From the NCBI GenBank assembly GCA_942490985.1, contig CALNYW010000004.1, positions 62,001-126,000 of the forward strand: 64,000 bases of DNA, given 5' to 3'. The position numbers and the translations under genes are program-made. Positions 7,348 through 15,764 of the stretch are shown piece by piece. The notes under the pieces are model-generated. The model did no database searches and was not told the DNA's origin. It saw nothing but the letters and a program-made list of their open reading frames with translations. Within the stretch, counting starts at the first letter, position 1, and the number at the start of each line of letters is the position of its first letter. Source of the DNA: Thiosocius sp942490985. GTDB taxonomy: Bacteria; Pseudomonadota; Gammaproteobacteria; Chromatiales; Chromatiaceae.

Positions 7348-9111
7348 ATGCCCCAGAGCCTGCCACGTGGCGTCATGCTCAATGCCTATCCAGACAGCAT
7401 CGGCGCCAGATTCGCAGATGCGGTGGCGATGCTTAGACGCCCCGAATTCGAGGATACCTTTTCGCTGTTCTATATCTTGCCGACGTTTTTCCACAGTGAC
7501 CTCGACCGAGGCTTCTCGGTAATCGATTACGACATCAATGAGGAGTTGGTGCAGGCTGAAGACCTGGCGGCATTGGATGAGCTGGGCATTCAAATGAAGC
7601 TGGATCTGGTGCTCAATCACCTGTCCGTGCGCTCACCCCAGTTTATGGACCTGATGCAGCATGGCGCTGAGTCAGAATATGCCGACTTCTTTATCGATTG
7701 GGATGAATTCTGGAAAGATCACGGCACCATCGGGGCCGATGGTCATGTAGTACCCGACAGGCGGTGCCTGGAAAAGCAGTTCATGCGCAAACCGGAACTG
7801 CCGATCATGAAACTGCGTTTTCCAGATGGCCAAATGAAGATCTATTGGAACACCTTCTACAAAAAGATCGAGTTCAATGAGATCGACATCAGCGAGCTCG
7901 AATCGATTACCGGCATGGACATTGAACGGGCCAGGACATTACATACCCGCTTGTGCCTGGTGCTGGAACAGAACGGCATGCTCAGCGCCGAGGATCTGGC
8001 GGAGTTTTCGGACAATGACGAAACCGTGCAGAAGGAACTGTTGGACATCGTTTGTAAAAAGCGCGAGTTCCTCGGACAGATGGATCTAAATGCCCGCTCG
8101 GAGCAGGTCTGGGATTTCTACGCCGAGACGCTGAAAAAACTGGCGGGCTATGGCGCCAAGATCATTCGGTTGGATGCGTTCGCGTATCTGCACAAGGAGC
8201 CTTGCAAGGCCAACTTTTTCAATCGTCCCGGTACCTGGGACTATCTTGAGCGAATACGCCAACTGGCTGAACAATATGGTCTGGTCGTCTTCCCGGAAAT
8301 CCACGCCGAATATGGCAAGGGCATTCATGAGGAGATCGCCGCCGAAGGTTACCCGATCTATGATTTCTTCTTCCCCGGACTGGTGATCCATACGCTGGAA
8401 CACGCAGACAATCGTGCATTGCTGCGCTGGATCGCCGAAATCCGTGCCAAGGGCATGCAGACGATCAACATGCTCGGCTGTCACGATGGCATCCCGATAC
8501 TGGATCTGCGCGGCGGCAGATCTGATGGCGAAGCCGCCACCGGGCTGCTGGATGATGCCAGCATCGACGCGATCGTTGATCTCGTCCTGAAACGCGGCGG
8601 GTTGACCAAGGAACTGTACGATGCAGACGGTAACAAGATCGACTATTACCAGGTCAACGCCACTTTTTTCAGCGCCCTTGGCGAGGATGAAAAGAAGCTG
8701 ACGCTGGCGCGTGCAATTCAGATGTTCATGCCCGGCCTGCCGGAGGTCTGGTACCTGGACCTGTTCGCCGGCACCAACGATTACGCTGCCGCCAAGCGCG
8801 GGCATACGGCCAGTCACAAGGAGATCAATCGAACCACGTTGAGAGTTGCCGATGTCGAACAGGGGTTGGCTGAACCCGTGGTACTCGATCAGTTGGCGTT
8901 GATTCGCCTGCGTAATACGTCTCCGGTATTTGACGGCGAAATGGAAGTCGCCGAAACGGCGCCATATGAACTTCATATCGCATGGCGCCACAATGACGAA
9001 GCCTTGGTATTGAAGGCGGACCTCCGCAATCACGATTTCGCTATCTTTGCGGTGGCGGGTGACAACGAAAAGTTGCTATTCAGTCCCACTAAGAACGTTG
9101 AAAACGCATGA
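7348..9111 (+). CDS. GH13 subfamily 18 sucrose/glucoside phosphorylase-like enzyme
   Basis: The 587-residue protein matches the sucrose phosphorylase group of GH13, with nucleophile D276 (IIRLDAFAY), acid/base E317 (VVFPEIH) and the third carboxylate in CHDG (D380). Such enzymes cleave an alpha-glucoside with phosphate to give glucose-1-phosphate. Known members use sucrose, sucrose-6-phosphate, glucosylglycerol or glucosylglycerate, and the substrate cannot be read here. It is some 80 residues longer than typical members because of a helical insertion at about residues 172-242, just before the nucleophile strand. It overlaps the next gene by four bases, so the pair is translationally coupled. 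Confidence 0.85.
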   Translation: MPQSLPRGVMLNAYPDSIGARFADAVAMLRRPEFEDTFSLFYILPTFFHSDLDRGFSVIDYDINEELVQAEDLAALDELGIQMKLDLVLNHLSVRSPQFMDLMQHGAESEYADFFIDWDEFWKDHGTIGADGHVVPDRRCLEKQFMRKPELPIMKLRFPDGQMKIYWNTFYKKIEFNEIDISELESITGMDIERARTLHTRLCLVLEQNGMLSAEDLAEFSDNDETVQKELLDIVCKKREFLGQMDLNARSEQVWDFYAETLKKLAGYGAKIIRLDAFAYLHKEPCKANFFNRPGTWDYLERIRQLAEQYGLVVFPEIHAEYGKGIHEEIAAEGYPIYDFFFPGLVIHTLEHADNRALLRWIAEIRAKGMQTINMLGCHDGIPILDLRGGRSDGEAATGLLDDASIDAIVDLVLKRGGLTKELYDADGNKIDYYQVNATFFSALGEDEKKLTLARAIQMFMPGLPEVWYLDLFAGTNDYAAAKRGHTASHKEINRTTLRVADVEQGLAEPVVLDQLALIRLRNTSPVFDGEMEVAETAPYELHIAWRHNDEALVLKADLRNHDFAIFAVAGDNEKLLFSPTKNVENA

Positions 9112-9926
9112 AGATACTCGCGACCGATCTCGACCGAACACTGCTACCCAACGGCCACTGGCCCGCCGACGAACAGGCAATTTCCCTGTTCAACGAGCTC
9201 ACTCGATCGCATGACGCACTGGTTGTATACGTTACAGGGCGTAACCTCGACCTGACCGAACAGGCCATCGGGCAGTATGGCGTGCGCCATCCGGACGTAC
9301 TGATCGGCGATGTCGGCACTACGATCCGACACTACAAAGATGGCCAGTGGCAGGATGACCAGGGTTGGACGCAGGTTATCCACGACCGTAGTCCTCGCTG
9401 GAGCAACATAGCCGTCCGCGAAGCAATCGCCGATCTTTCCGGCCTCACCGAGCAAGGTCCAGAACATCTGAACCTGTTCAAACAAAGCTACGATGTCGAC
9501 CACGGCAATCGCGAATCGATCCTTGAACAGGTTGACGCGGCGGTGGCCGGGCGCTTCGATGAGGTCATCATCTACAGTTACGACTCGCAAGCGGACAAGG
9601 GGCTGCTCGATTTCCTTCCCAACAGTGCCACCAAGCAAACGGCCCTTGAGTACCTCGCCGAACAGGTCGGGGTGGACAAAGCGCAGGTCGTGTTCTGTGG
9701 TGATAGCGGTAATGACATCTTCCCGTTGACCGCCGGTTTCAACGGCGTGCTTGTGCGCAACGCCGACCAGCAATTGGTTGACAACGTCCAACGCGCGCAG
9801 CGAGAAGATCCGGCGCTAAGGCTGTACTTCGCCAAAGGCAATTTCAATGGGCTGAACGGTTTTTACACGAGTGGCGTCATCGAAGGTGCCTACCACTACG
9901 GTTTGTTCCAGACGTCCTGGGAGTGA
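9108..9926 (+). CDS. HAD-family sucrose-6-phosphate phosphatase-like hydrolase
   Basis: The 272-residue protein has the HAD motifs of the sucrose-phosphatase (S6PP) group: DLDRT with D7 and D9, VTGR, and the C-terminal GDSGND. In sucrose synthesis this enzyme dephosphorylates sucrose-6-phosphate made by sucrose-phosphate synthase. No synthase gene is in the window, so the substrate could be another phosphorylated glucoside. Its start overlaps the stop of the phosphorylase gene (ATGA), implying co-expression. A phosphatase and a phosphorylase of the same sugar in one operon would let the cell both make and recycle a compatible solute. Confidence 0.82.
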   Translation: MKILATDLDRTLLPNGHWPADEQAISLFNELTRSHDALVVYVTGRNLDLTEQAIGQYGVRHPDVLIGDVGTTIRHYKDGQWQDDQGWTQVIHDRSPRWSNIAVREAIADLSGLTEQGPEHLNLFKQSYDVDHGNRESILEQVDAAVAGRFDEVIIYSYDSQADKGLLDFLPNSATKQTALEYLAEQVGVDKAQVVFCGDSGNDIFPLTAGFNGVLVRNADQQLVDNVQRAQREDPALRLYFAKGNFNGLNGFYTSGVIEGAYHYGLFQTSWE

Positions 9927-10161
9927 ACGCAGGCGATCAATCGCTGAGGTCTTCACGACTGGCTTGTCGCCGGTCGCTGCCTCAGGTATTGCGCTGAAGG
10001 AAGACCCATTTCTCAAGGTTTCTTGTTCGTTGGCCGAGAATGTCTGTCGTCCCATGAGCTACCATCTCGAGGATAAGGTTCGGCCAGGAATTCAGCGATG
10101 CATGGGGCGTCAGCAGGGGTGGTCGAAATCAGCGCGTCCGTTTCCGTCCCTCGTGGCCCAC

Positions 10162-11139
10162 TCAGTCACGCGTGACCGGGGTAACGAAGCCTTCTGGCTT
10201 GACCGCCAACACGGAACATTCAATCTGTTCCAGGATCGCCTCTGCGGTGTTGCCGATGAATAGGCCGGCGACCCCGGTGCGTCCCACGGTGCCCATCACG
10301 ACCAAGTCGGCCTCAAGGCGCCTGGCGAGCGTTGGGATCTCTCGTTGTGGCAGACCTTTGACCAGGTGTCTTTGCGGACGCAGATACTGGAGGGCATCTT
10401 CATCCCGGCTCTCGATCACGTCGGCGAGGAGATCTTCGAGCCCTTCAGCGTGTTGCTGCCGAACCTGCTCGACGTAAGTCATGACCTCTGCATCCGGGCG
10501 ACGGATGAACGCGCCGCGCATGGCGCTTTCACCAATCGCTACCCAGGCATGGGCGACATGGAGTTCGGCGAAATCCGACAGGGCCAGGGAGATCGCCAAT
10601 TCAAGGATCTGGATATTCAACTTGTGTCGTATCGCCAGATCGGGAGATGGGTGATCGGTATCCACGTCAACGGCGGCAAGGATCCGGCGGTACGGTTTCG
10701 ATTGTGAGTGCTTGACAAGCCATACCGGGCAGGGGCACTTGCGCAACAAGTGCATGTCGTCACTACCGAATATTCGCGCGAGCCAGGCGGGGTCCTCCGG
10801 CGTTTTGACCACCAGGTCATGATCCTGCCGCAGCACCTCCCGAATGATCTCGAGAAAGACCGTCCCCATCAGTACTTTCGCATCGATAGCGATCCGCGAT
10901 CGAAAAGGCGCGATGGCTTTGTCCAGTTGTTGCCGCGAATCGGCGATCCCCGCTTCCTGGAGTTGGGCCGAAATCGGCCCCCCGTCGGGCATGCCGATGC
11001 CAGCCGTCAAGCGCGGTGCAATGGATACGACGGTCAGCTTCGCCTGATTATTTTGTGCCAGTGACACCGCGCGTTCGAGCGCCGTGCCAGCATGTTGTCT
11101 TGGATCGACGACACACAGAATGCGTTTGAATCGCTTCAT
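10162..11139 (-). CDS. Tandem universal stress protein (UspE-like)
   Basis: The 325-residue protein contains two UspA domains (about 1-150 and 160-315). The second keeps the ATP-binding loop pattern GTVGRTGVAGLFIGNTAE near its end; the first lacks a clear version. This arrangement and length match UspE. Such cytoplasmic proteins are induced by stress and energy limitation. It lies between the phosphatase and the invertase on the opposite strand, so it is a separate transcription unit inside the sugar module. Confidence 0.85.
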   Translation of the reverse strand: MKRFKRILCVVDPRQHAGTALERAVSLAQNNQAKLTVVSIAPRLTAGIGMPDGGPISAQLQEAGIADSRQQLDKAIAPFRSRIAIDAKVLMGTVFLEIIREVLRQDHDLVVKTPEDPAWLARIFGSDDMHLLRKCPCPVWLVKHSQSKPYRRILAAVDVDTDHPSPDLAIRHKLNIQILELAISLALSDFAELHVAHAWVAIGESAMRGAFIRRPDAEVMTYVEQVRQQHAEGLEDLLADVIESRDEDALQYLRPQRHLVKGLPQREIPTLARRLEADLVVMGTVGRTGVAGLFIGNTAEAILEQIECSVLAVKPEGFVTPVTRD

Positions 11140-11500
11140 GAACTCGCTCCGCCGTCGGCCTGGGTGTCAGGCATCGTTTTCAATCACTTGCGGTGACCGA
11201 AAACGGGTGCACTCCTTGTGCCGCACGGGCACCTCGATTGTTTGGGATGCCCTCAAGTAAATCTTAGCCTAACGAGCCGTCTGCTGGCTGAAAACAACCT
11301 GTCTTGGCCCAAAGCGAGATGGGGTGACGATCAGCGCAAGGACTGCTTGGCCGACGCCATCGAGAACCGTCGCTGCAGATCAGGGTCCACTCCCCACTGG
11401 CAGCATCGCAGATTCCCGCTTGAACCAGGATCGATGCATAATGATCCGGTTGTCATGGTGTTTAGTTTATTTTTGAGTTATCCGGATCACCCTCACCGAG
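11140..11500. other. Divergent intergenic region
   Basis: 361 bases between the start of the universal stress gene (minus) and the invertase gene (plus); it must hold both promoters. A TTGTCA at 11450-11455 has no well-placed -10. I see no repeat or RNA gene. Confidence 0.4.
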
Positions 11501-12877
11501 ATGTCTATTCAAGCCGCTTATGATCTGCTGGAACGCTCGCTGATTTTTCATCGCGGGAGGCCGGTCGGAACAGCGGCTGCGTGTGATGAAAGCGCGGTTG
11601 CCGCCAACTATAGCGAGTGCTTTGTCAGAGACTTTGTTCCCTCGGCGTTGGTATTCCTGATGAAAGGCCGGCACGAGATCGTGCGTAACTTCCTCGAGAC
11701 GGTAATGGAACTCAGCGGCCACCAACCCGTCATGAAGGGCCATAAGCGCTCTATGGGTCTGATGCCGGCGAGCTTTCATGTCGTCGAGGAAGACGGCGAG
11801 GAACAGGTCATTACCGATTTCGGCGACCGTGCGATCGGACGCGTCACGCCGGTCGATTCGGCGTTGTGGTGGATGGTCCTTCTGCGCGCCTATGTCGTCA
11901 CATCGGGTGATGATGCCTTCGCTGCCCGCGAAGACGTGCAACGGTGCATCTCGAATATTCTTGATCTTTATCTGCGCGAGCGCTTCGAATCTTCTCCCAC
12001 CCTGCTGGTACCGGATGCGGCCTTCATGATCGACCGGCGTATGGCGGTCTACGGCTACCCATTGGAGATACAGGCGCTGTACTACGGTATGTTGATGAGC
12101 GCACACGAACTGCTGGTGCAGAGCGAGCGTAACGCCAAGCTTATCGGTGACCTCGCTGCACTGAGCAATGCGCTCGTCGACCATCTGCAGCACTACTATT
12201 GGATCGATCGCAAACGCTTCAACCAGATGCACCGTTTCGAGTCGGAGCAGTTTGGCCGCGACGTGGTAAATAAACTGAACGTTTACCCAGAGAGCATACC
12301 CGGCTGGATGGACGGCTGGCTCGACGCGCGCAGCGGCTTTTTCGTTGGTAACGTCGGGCCGGGGCGGATCGATTTCCGCTTCTTCGCGCAGGGCAACCTA
12401 CTCTCCATTCTTTTCGGTATCGCCAACGGCGATCAGGCCCAGTGCGTGATGAATCTTTATTTGCGGCACTGGGATGCACTGGTCGGCGAAATGCCGCTGA
12501 AAATTCTGTACCCGGCCATGGTTGGCGAAAAGTGGCGCTTTTCGACCGGCAGTGACCCGAAGAATGTCCCGTACTCCTACCACAACGGGGGCAACTGGCC
12601 GGTGCTGATTTGGCCTTTTGTGACGGCGGCGATACGCGTCGGGCGAGTGGAACTTGCCGAGCAAGCACTGGATACGATGAACAAACGGTTGGCGACGGAT
12701 GAGTGGCCGGAGTATTACGATGGACGCCGCGGTGACCTGATCGGTCGTCGTGCGAATTTCTCCCAGGTCTGGTCGGCGACGGGTCTGATTATTGCGCACG
12801 AGGTGATGGAGAATCCAGACAGCCGCGCATTGCTCGACAGGGCGCTGATAAACAGCCACGCAGAAGGAAGCGCCTGA
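11501..12877 (+). CDS. GH100 neutral/alkaline invertase
   Basis: A 458-residue cytoplasmic protein with the hallmarks of glycoside hydrolase family 100: YSECFVRDFVPSAL near the N-terminus, GRVTPVDSALWW, HNGGNWPVLIW and EWPEYYDGRRGDLIGR. Family members hydrolyse sucrose to glucose and fructose and do not attack other beta-fructosides well. Length is typical. With the phosphorylase and phosphatase genes upstream it completes a sucrose synthesis/turnover set apart from the missing synthase. The ATG at 11501 directly precedes the conserved helix; no strong ribosome-binding site is visible. Confidence 0.9.
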   Translation: MSIQAAYDLLERSLIFHRGRPVGTAAACDESAVAANYSECFVRDFVPSALVFLMKGRHEIVRNFLETVMELSGHQPVMKGHKRSMGLMPASFHVVEEDGEEQVITDFGDRAIGRVTPVDSALWWMVLLRAYVVTSGDDAFAAREDVQRCISNILDLYLRERFESSPTLLVPDAAFMIDRRMAVYGYPLEIQALYYGMLMSAHELLVQSERNAKLIGDLAALSNALVDHLQHYYWIDRKRFNQMHRFESEQFGRDVVNKLNVYPESIPGWMDGWLDARSGFFVGNVGPGRIDFRFFAQGNLLSILFGIANGDQAQCVMNLYLRHWDALVGEMPLKILYPAMVGEKWRFSTGSDPKNVPYSYHNGGNWPVLIWPFVTAAIRVGRVELAEQALDTMNKRLATDEWPEYYDGRRGDLIGRRANFSQVWSATGLIIAHEVMENPDSRALLDRALINSHAEGSA

Positions 12878-12940
12878 ACAGACTCGCTTTGCAGCCGACG
12901 AGTCGCATCAGGTTCAGACATAAAGGTTGATGCGGGCCGA

Positions 12941-13363
12941 CTAGGGTTCAACCGTCTCTAGTTCGGCGCGAACGGTGTTGAGGATGGTTTGCCACTTGGC
13001 GTCGTTCCAGATTCCAACCCTATCGCCGTTTCGACTCAGCACGTTTCCAAGATCGATGGGTTCGCTCACCGTGTCGAGCAGGCCCATTGACCAGTTGGAA
13101 AAATCGCGTGATTCAATGGGCCTTATTGCAAGCGTGTGAATGTCTCGATGGCGCCCGTCACGGAGTATGTCCGCGTATAGGATCAGAACGGCTTGTTCAT
13201 CGCCCTCCAGTACCTGTAAATAGACATTGTCGGTCCAGTAAAGTACGCCCGTAACACCGAGGTCGCGATTCCTCTTACTGGCACCCGCGACCATCTCGCG
13301 CAACGCTTGCTTGTCGAGCGGCTGCGTTGCTCGGCTTGTATAGATAATTTGTAACAACGCCAT
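12941..13363 (-). CDS. BLUF-domain blue-light sensor
   Basis: The 140-residue protein is a single BLUF domain with little else. The residues of the flavin photocycle are in place: Y8, N32, Q50 (in YLQVLEG), and W91/M93 (NWSMG). BLUF proteins bind FAD and change a hydrogen-bond network on blue light. There is no fused output domain, so it must act through a partner. It is divergent from the DsrC-like gene with 468 bases between, and it converges on the invertase gene. The target is unknown. Confidence 0.88.
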   Translation of the reverse strand: MALLQIIYTSRATQPLDKQALREMVAGASKRNRDLGVTGVLYWTDNVYLQVLEGDEQAVLILYADILRDGRHRDIHTLAIRPIESRDFSNWSMGLLDTVSEPIDLGNVLSRNGDRVGIWNDAKWQTILNTVRAELETVEP

Positions 13364-13831
13364 CGCGGATATCTCACTGGGTGTGTGTACTCTGCAAGTC
13401 TAGCTGTTAATACCCCCTGGTTCTCTGCTATCCGCATTTCAAGCGCCAACGATGATGCCCTTTCAAGGTCGAAGATACTTGCGTCGATCCCTGACGAATT
13501 TATCCGCTTACTTGAAAGCGTTCGCGCGTTCAGATGGACACGACCTTGGAAGGGAACGGAGGGTCCTTGCCAATCGTATGCGACGTGCGGCAGAGCCTCG
13601 GCGATAGCATCGTTCGTGTGTTCCCAGCTTTCGCGCGCATTGCGACCGGGGCGGCCTCGGGACAAGCAAACAGGTTGTGACCCCGTCGCCCGGAAAGCCT
13701 TTGCAGACTCAAGCGAATATCCACCCAGATTTTGGCAAACGCCATCAGTAGCATCCGCTATGCTATTTTTAACCTTGGCCGCTGGTGGTCCAAGGCTTAT
13801 CAGAACAAAGCAACGTTAAGGAGGAGGAGAC
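13364..13831. other. 468-base divergent intergenic region
   Basis: Lies between the BLUF gene (minus) and the DsrC-like gene (plus). Frames crossing it on both strands have no ribosome-binding site and no protein-like content. A TTGGCA at 13732 and TATGCT at 13759 are too far apart (21 bases) to be a convincing promoter. Its length leaves room for regulation of both genes. Confidence 0.4.
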
Positions 13832-14194
13832 GTGGCTGACTCAATGAAGGAGATTTTGAACCCAAGTGCTGCCCGTAAGGCATCGTCCGCTTTTTCGCAC
13901 GCGCCGGCAGACTGGGACGAAACGACAGCGACCGAGATTGCCGGTGAGGAAGGCCTGTCGCTCGAAGATCACCATTGGGAGGTGATCAAAGCGCTGCAAG
14001 AATTCTTCGCCCGCAACGAGGACCCGAAAGCGCGCGAGATACATGATGCACTCGACGAAAAGTTTCATGCCATCGGCGGCCTGAAGTACCTTTACACTTT
14101 GCTGCCTGGCGGTCCCGTCGCCCAGGGTTGCCGGTTGGCCGGCCTCACAGCGCCTGTGGGTGCCGAAGACGGGTCGTTGGGCAGCGTGCAATAG
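13832..14194 (+). CDS. DsrC/TusE-like protein lacking the terminal cysteine
   Basis: The 120-residue protein fits the DsrC/TusE family: a helical body with EEGLSLEDHHWEVIKAL, then LKYLYTLLPGGPVAQGC and RLAGL. DsrC uses two C-terminal cysteines to carry sulfur as a trisulfide: an inner one (CysB) and a penultimate one (CysA, in a PTGCV end). Here the inner Cys100 is kept, but the CysA position reads VGA and the chain runs ten residues further. It therefore cannot work as normal DsrC or TusE; a regulatory or sulfur-binding role is possible. The GTG start follows an excellent GGAGGAGG site. Confidence 0.82.
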   Translation: MADSMKEILNPSAARKASSAFSHAPADWDETTATEIAGEEGLSLEDHHWEVIKALQEFFARNEDPKAREIHDALDEKFHAIGGLKYLYTLLPGGPVAQGCRLAGLTAPVGAEDGSLGSVQ

Positions 14195-14230
14195 CGTCGG
14201 CGACACGGTTCGCGCGTAGTGTGGTTTGGG

Positions 14231-14827
14231 TTAGCCGACCAGATCCAGTTCGCGCCTTCGGAACCGCGCGCCCGATGTCTCCGCGATTACCCGACAGCGG
14301 TCGATATCGACCCCTTCCAGGCCATCGATCGCGCTCGCGGTGACATCGTCGATGTGCTCTGGCGCCTCGCGCAGGAATGCCAGCATGGCGTCGAAGGATC
14401 CCGGGAGTGCAGGTCGACAATGGCGTTCGTAGGTCGCGGCGTCTTGCGCGTTCAACGATATCGACAGTGCATCGACACAGGCGGCGAGTTCGGGCAACAC
14501 GTTTCGTTTGTGGACGAGATTGGCAAGGCCGTCGGTGTTGACGCGAACACGTCCGCCACGTTGTTTGACATCATGCGCTACGCGTAGAAGCGTCTTGAGT
14601 CGCAGTGTCGGTTCACCGTAGCCACAAAATACGACCTCGGTGTATCTGGAAGGATCATCGATCGCGGCGATGATATCGGCAGTCTCCGGGCGTTTTTGTA
14701 GCGTCAGGTCGTAATCGTGGACCCGCCGCGTGCCGTTGTATTTCGGGCAGAATGCGCAGGCGAGTGTGCACCGATCGGTGATGTTCAGGTAGAGGCGGTC
14801 TCCGATGGTGTAGCTGAGCGTTGCCAT
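14231..14827 (-). CDS. Radical SAM protein, TatD-associated type
   Basis: The 198-residue protein has a radical-SAM cluster motif CTLACAFCPK (CX3CX2C) directly after IGDRLYLNITDR, then CGYGEPTLR. This is the signature of the short radical SAM family often found beside tatD; its substrate is unknown. I chose the ATG at 14827 because family members begin close to this region; an upstream in-frame ATG at 14860 would add 11 residues. It lies behind nrdG on the same strand, 69 bases away, and may be part of the anaerobic reductase transcript. Confidence 0.75.
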   Translation of the reverse strand: MATLSYTIGDRLYLNITDRCTLACAFCPKYNGTRRVHDYDLTLQKRPETADIIAAIDDPSRYTEVVFCGYGEPTLRLKTLLRVAHDVKQRGGRVRVNTDGLANLVHKRNVLPELAACVDALSISLNAQDAATYERHCRPALPGSFDAMLAFLREAPEHIDDVTASAIDGLEGVDIDRCRVIAETSGARFRRRELDLVG

Positions 14828-14896
14828 AGGCGCGATACCGTGAGTTTGCCAAACGCCCATTTTGTCGCCGCCGGAGACGCTGCGGCTTGATGCGGG

Positions 14897-15568
14897 TCAG
14901 GCGATTGCGGTTTGCGTGGTCGAATCGGGGCGGTTACCCGGCAGCAGCGAGGGGTCGAGCACATGCTCATGGCGGCAGCGTTGCAGGACAGGGAACAAGA
15001 CGCCCGCGGCGCGTAGCCGTGCGAGCAGCCGGTCGAGTCGCTCGGGTGGCAGCAGCGCATCATGGACGGTTATGCGAACGTCGAAGGGGATTCCCGCGGC
15101 TTGCAGCAGCGACAGACTCTGCCAGGCGTTTTCACCGCTGCCTTTCACCCCTGTTAGCGCAAGATAGTCTTCTGGCAGCGCCTTGATGTCGAGCCCGACC
15201 CAGTCCAGCAGGGGCAGAACGCGCCCGAGTCTCGACGGATAGGCACCGCTGCTGTGCAGCCCGGTCAGGAATCCAAGCCGGCGGGTGTCAGCCAACGCAG
15301 CATGCAAGGCGGTTTGGGCGGTCGGTTCGCCGCCAGAGAACACCACCGCATCGAGTAGCCCAACGCGGCGCTTCAGAAAGGCCAATGACTCCGACCAGCT
15401 GATCGTCGCTGACTCAGCGGTTTCCAGTAGATGACCGTTATGGCAATAGCGGCAGCGCCATGGGCAGCCCTGACAGTAGACGACCGCGGCCAGCTGTCCC
15501 GGGAAGTCGATCGTTGTCATCGGTGTCAGACCACCGATGCGCAGGGTTGCGTCGTGACAGTCGTTCAT
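14897..15568 (-). CDS. nrdG: Anaerobic ribonucleotide reductase activating protein NrdG
   Basis: A 223-residue radical SAM activase with CPWRCRYCHN (C35, C39, C42: CX3CX2C) binding the [4Fe-4S] cluster, and VVFSGGEPT in the SAM-binding region. NrdG cleaves S-adenosylmethionine to make the glycyl radical on class III ribonucleotide reductase. It starts 15 bases after the stop of the separate glycyl-radical ORF. Its usual substrate glycine lies on that small protein here rather than at the end of NrdD. Confidence 0.9.
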   Translation of the reverse strand: MNDCHDATLRIGGLTPMTTIDFPGQLAAVVYCQGCPWRCRYCHNGHLLETAESATISWSESLAFLKRRVGLLDAVVFSGGEPTAQTALHAALADTRRLGFLTGLHSSGAYPSRLGRVLPLLDWVGLDIKALPEDYLALTGVKGSGENAWQSLSLLQAAGIPFDVRITVHDALLPPERLDRLLARLRAAGVLFPVLQRCRHEHVLDPSLLPGNRPDSTTQTAIA

Positions 15569-15583
15569 CTAAACGAGGTCGGG

Positions 15584-15763
15584 TCAGTCGTTTTGCTTGG
15601 TGTGGGCCGAACCGGGTTCCGCGTAGTACCGGCGTTCTGCGTGTTCTGCGCGCTTTCCGGGATTCCATGCAGAGACCGGCCGGTGATAGCCCATCACACG
15701 GGTCCAGATTTCGCAGCGCGTGCGTTCTTGCTCGTCCAGTTCAATCACAGGTGCAGGCGTCAT
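15584..15763 (-). CDS. Separate glycyl-radical subunit of class III ribonucleotide reductase
   Basis: A 59-codon ORF begins one base after the TAA of nrdD, in a different frame, and ends 15 bases before nrdG. It encodes the element RVMGYHRPVSAWNPGKRAEH, which matches the R-x-x-G-Y...N-x-G-K-x-x-E glycyl-radical loop normally found at the C-terminus of NrdD; the radical glycine would be G25. The main NrdD ends right after its zinc ribbon and lacks this loop, so this small protein should supply it in trans. An AAGGA sequence lies just upstream, inside the nrdD end, and could serve as ribosome-binding site. Short proteins of this kind exist in some annotations; I know of no functional study. Confidence 0.85.
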   Translation of the reverse strand: MTPAPVIELDEQERTRCEIWTRVMGYHRPVSAWNPGKRAEHAERRYYAEPGSAHTKQND

Positions 15764-15764
15764 G

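Noticed and set aside
7027..7620. 197-codon minus-strand ORF across the sugar-gene promoter
   Set aside because: It overlaps the start of a secure GH13 gene on the other strand and has no recognisable features.
13385..13819. 144-codon plus-strand ORF between BLUF and the DsrC-like gene
   Set aside because: No ribosome-binding site and no protein-like pattern; the real gene begins right after it with a very strong ribosome-binding site.
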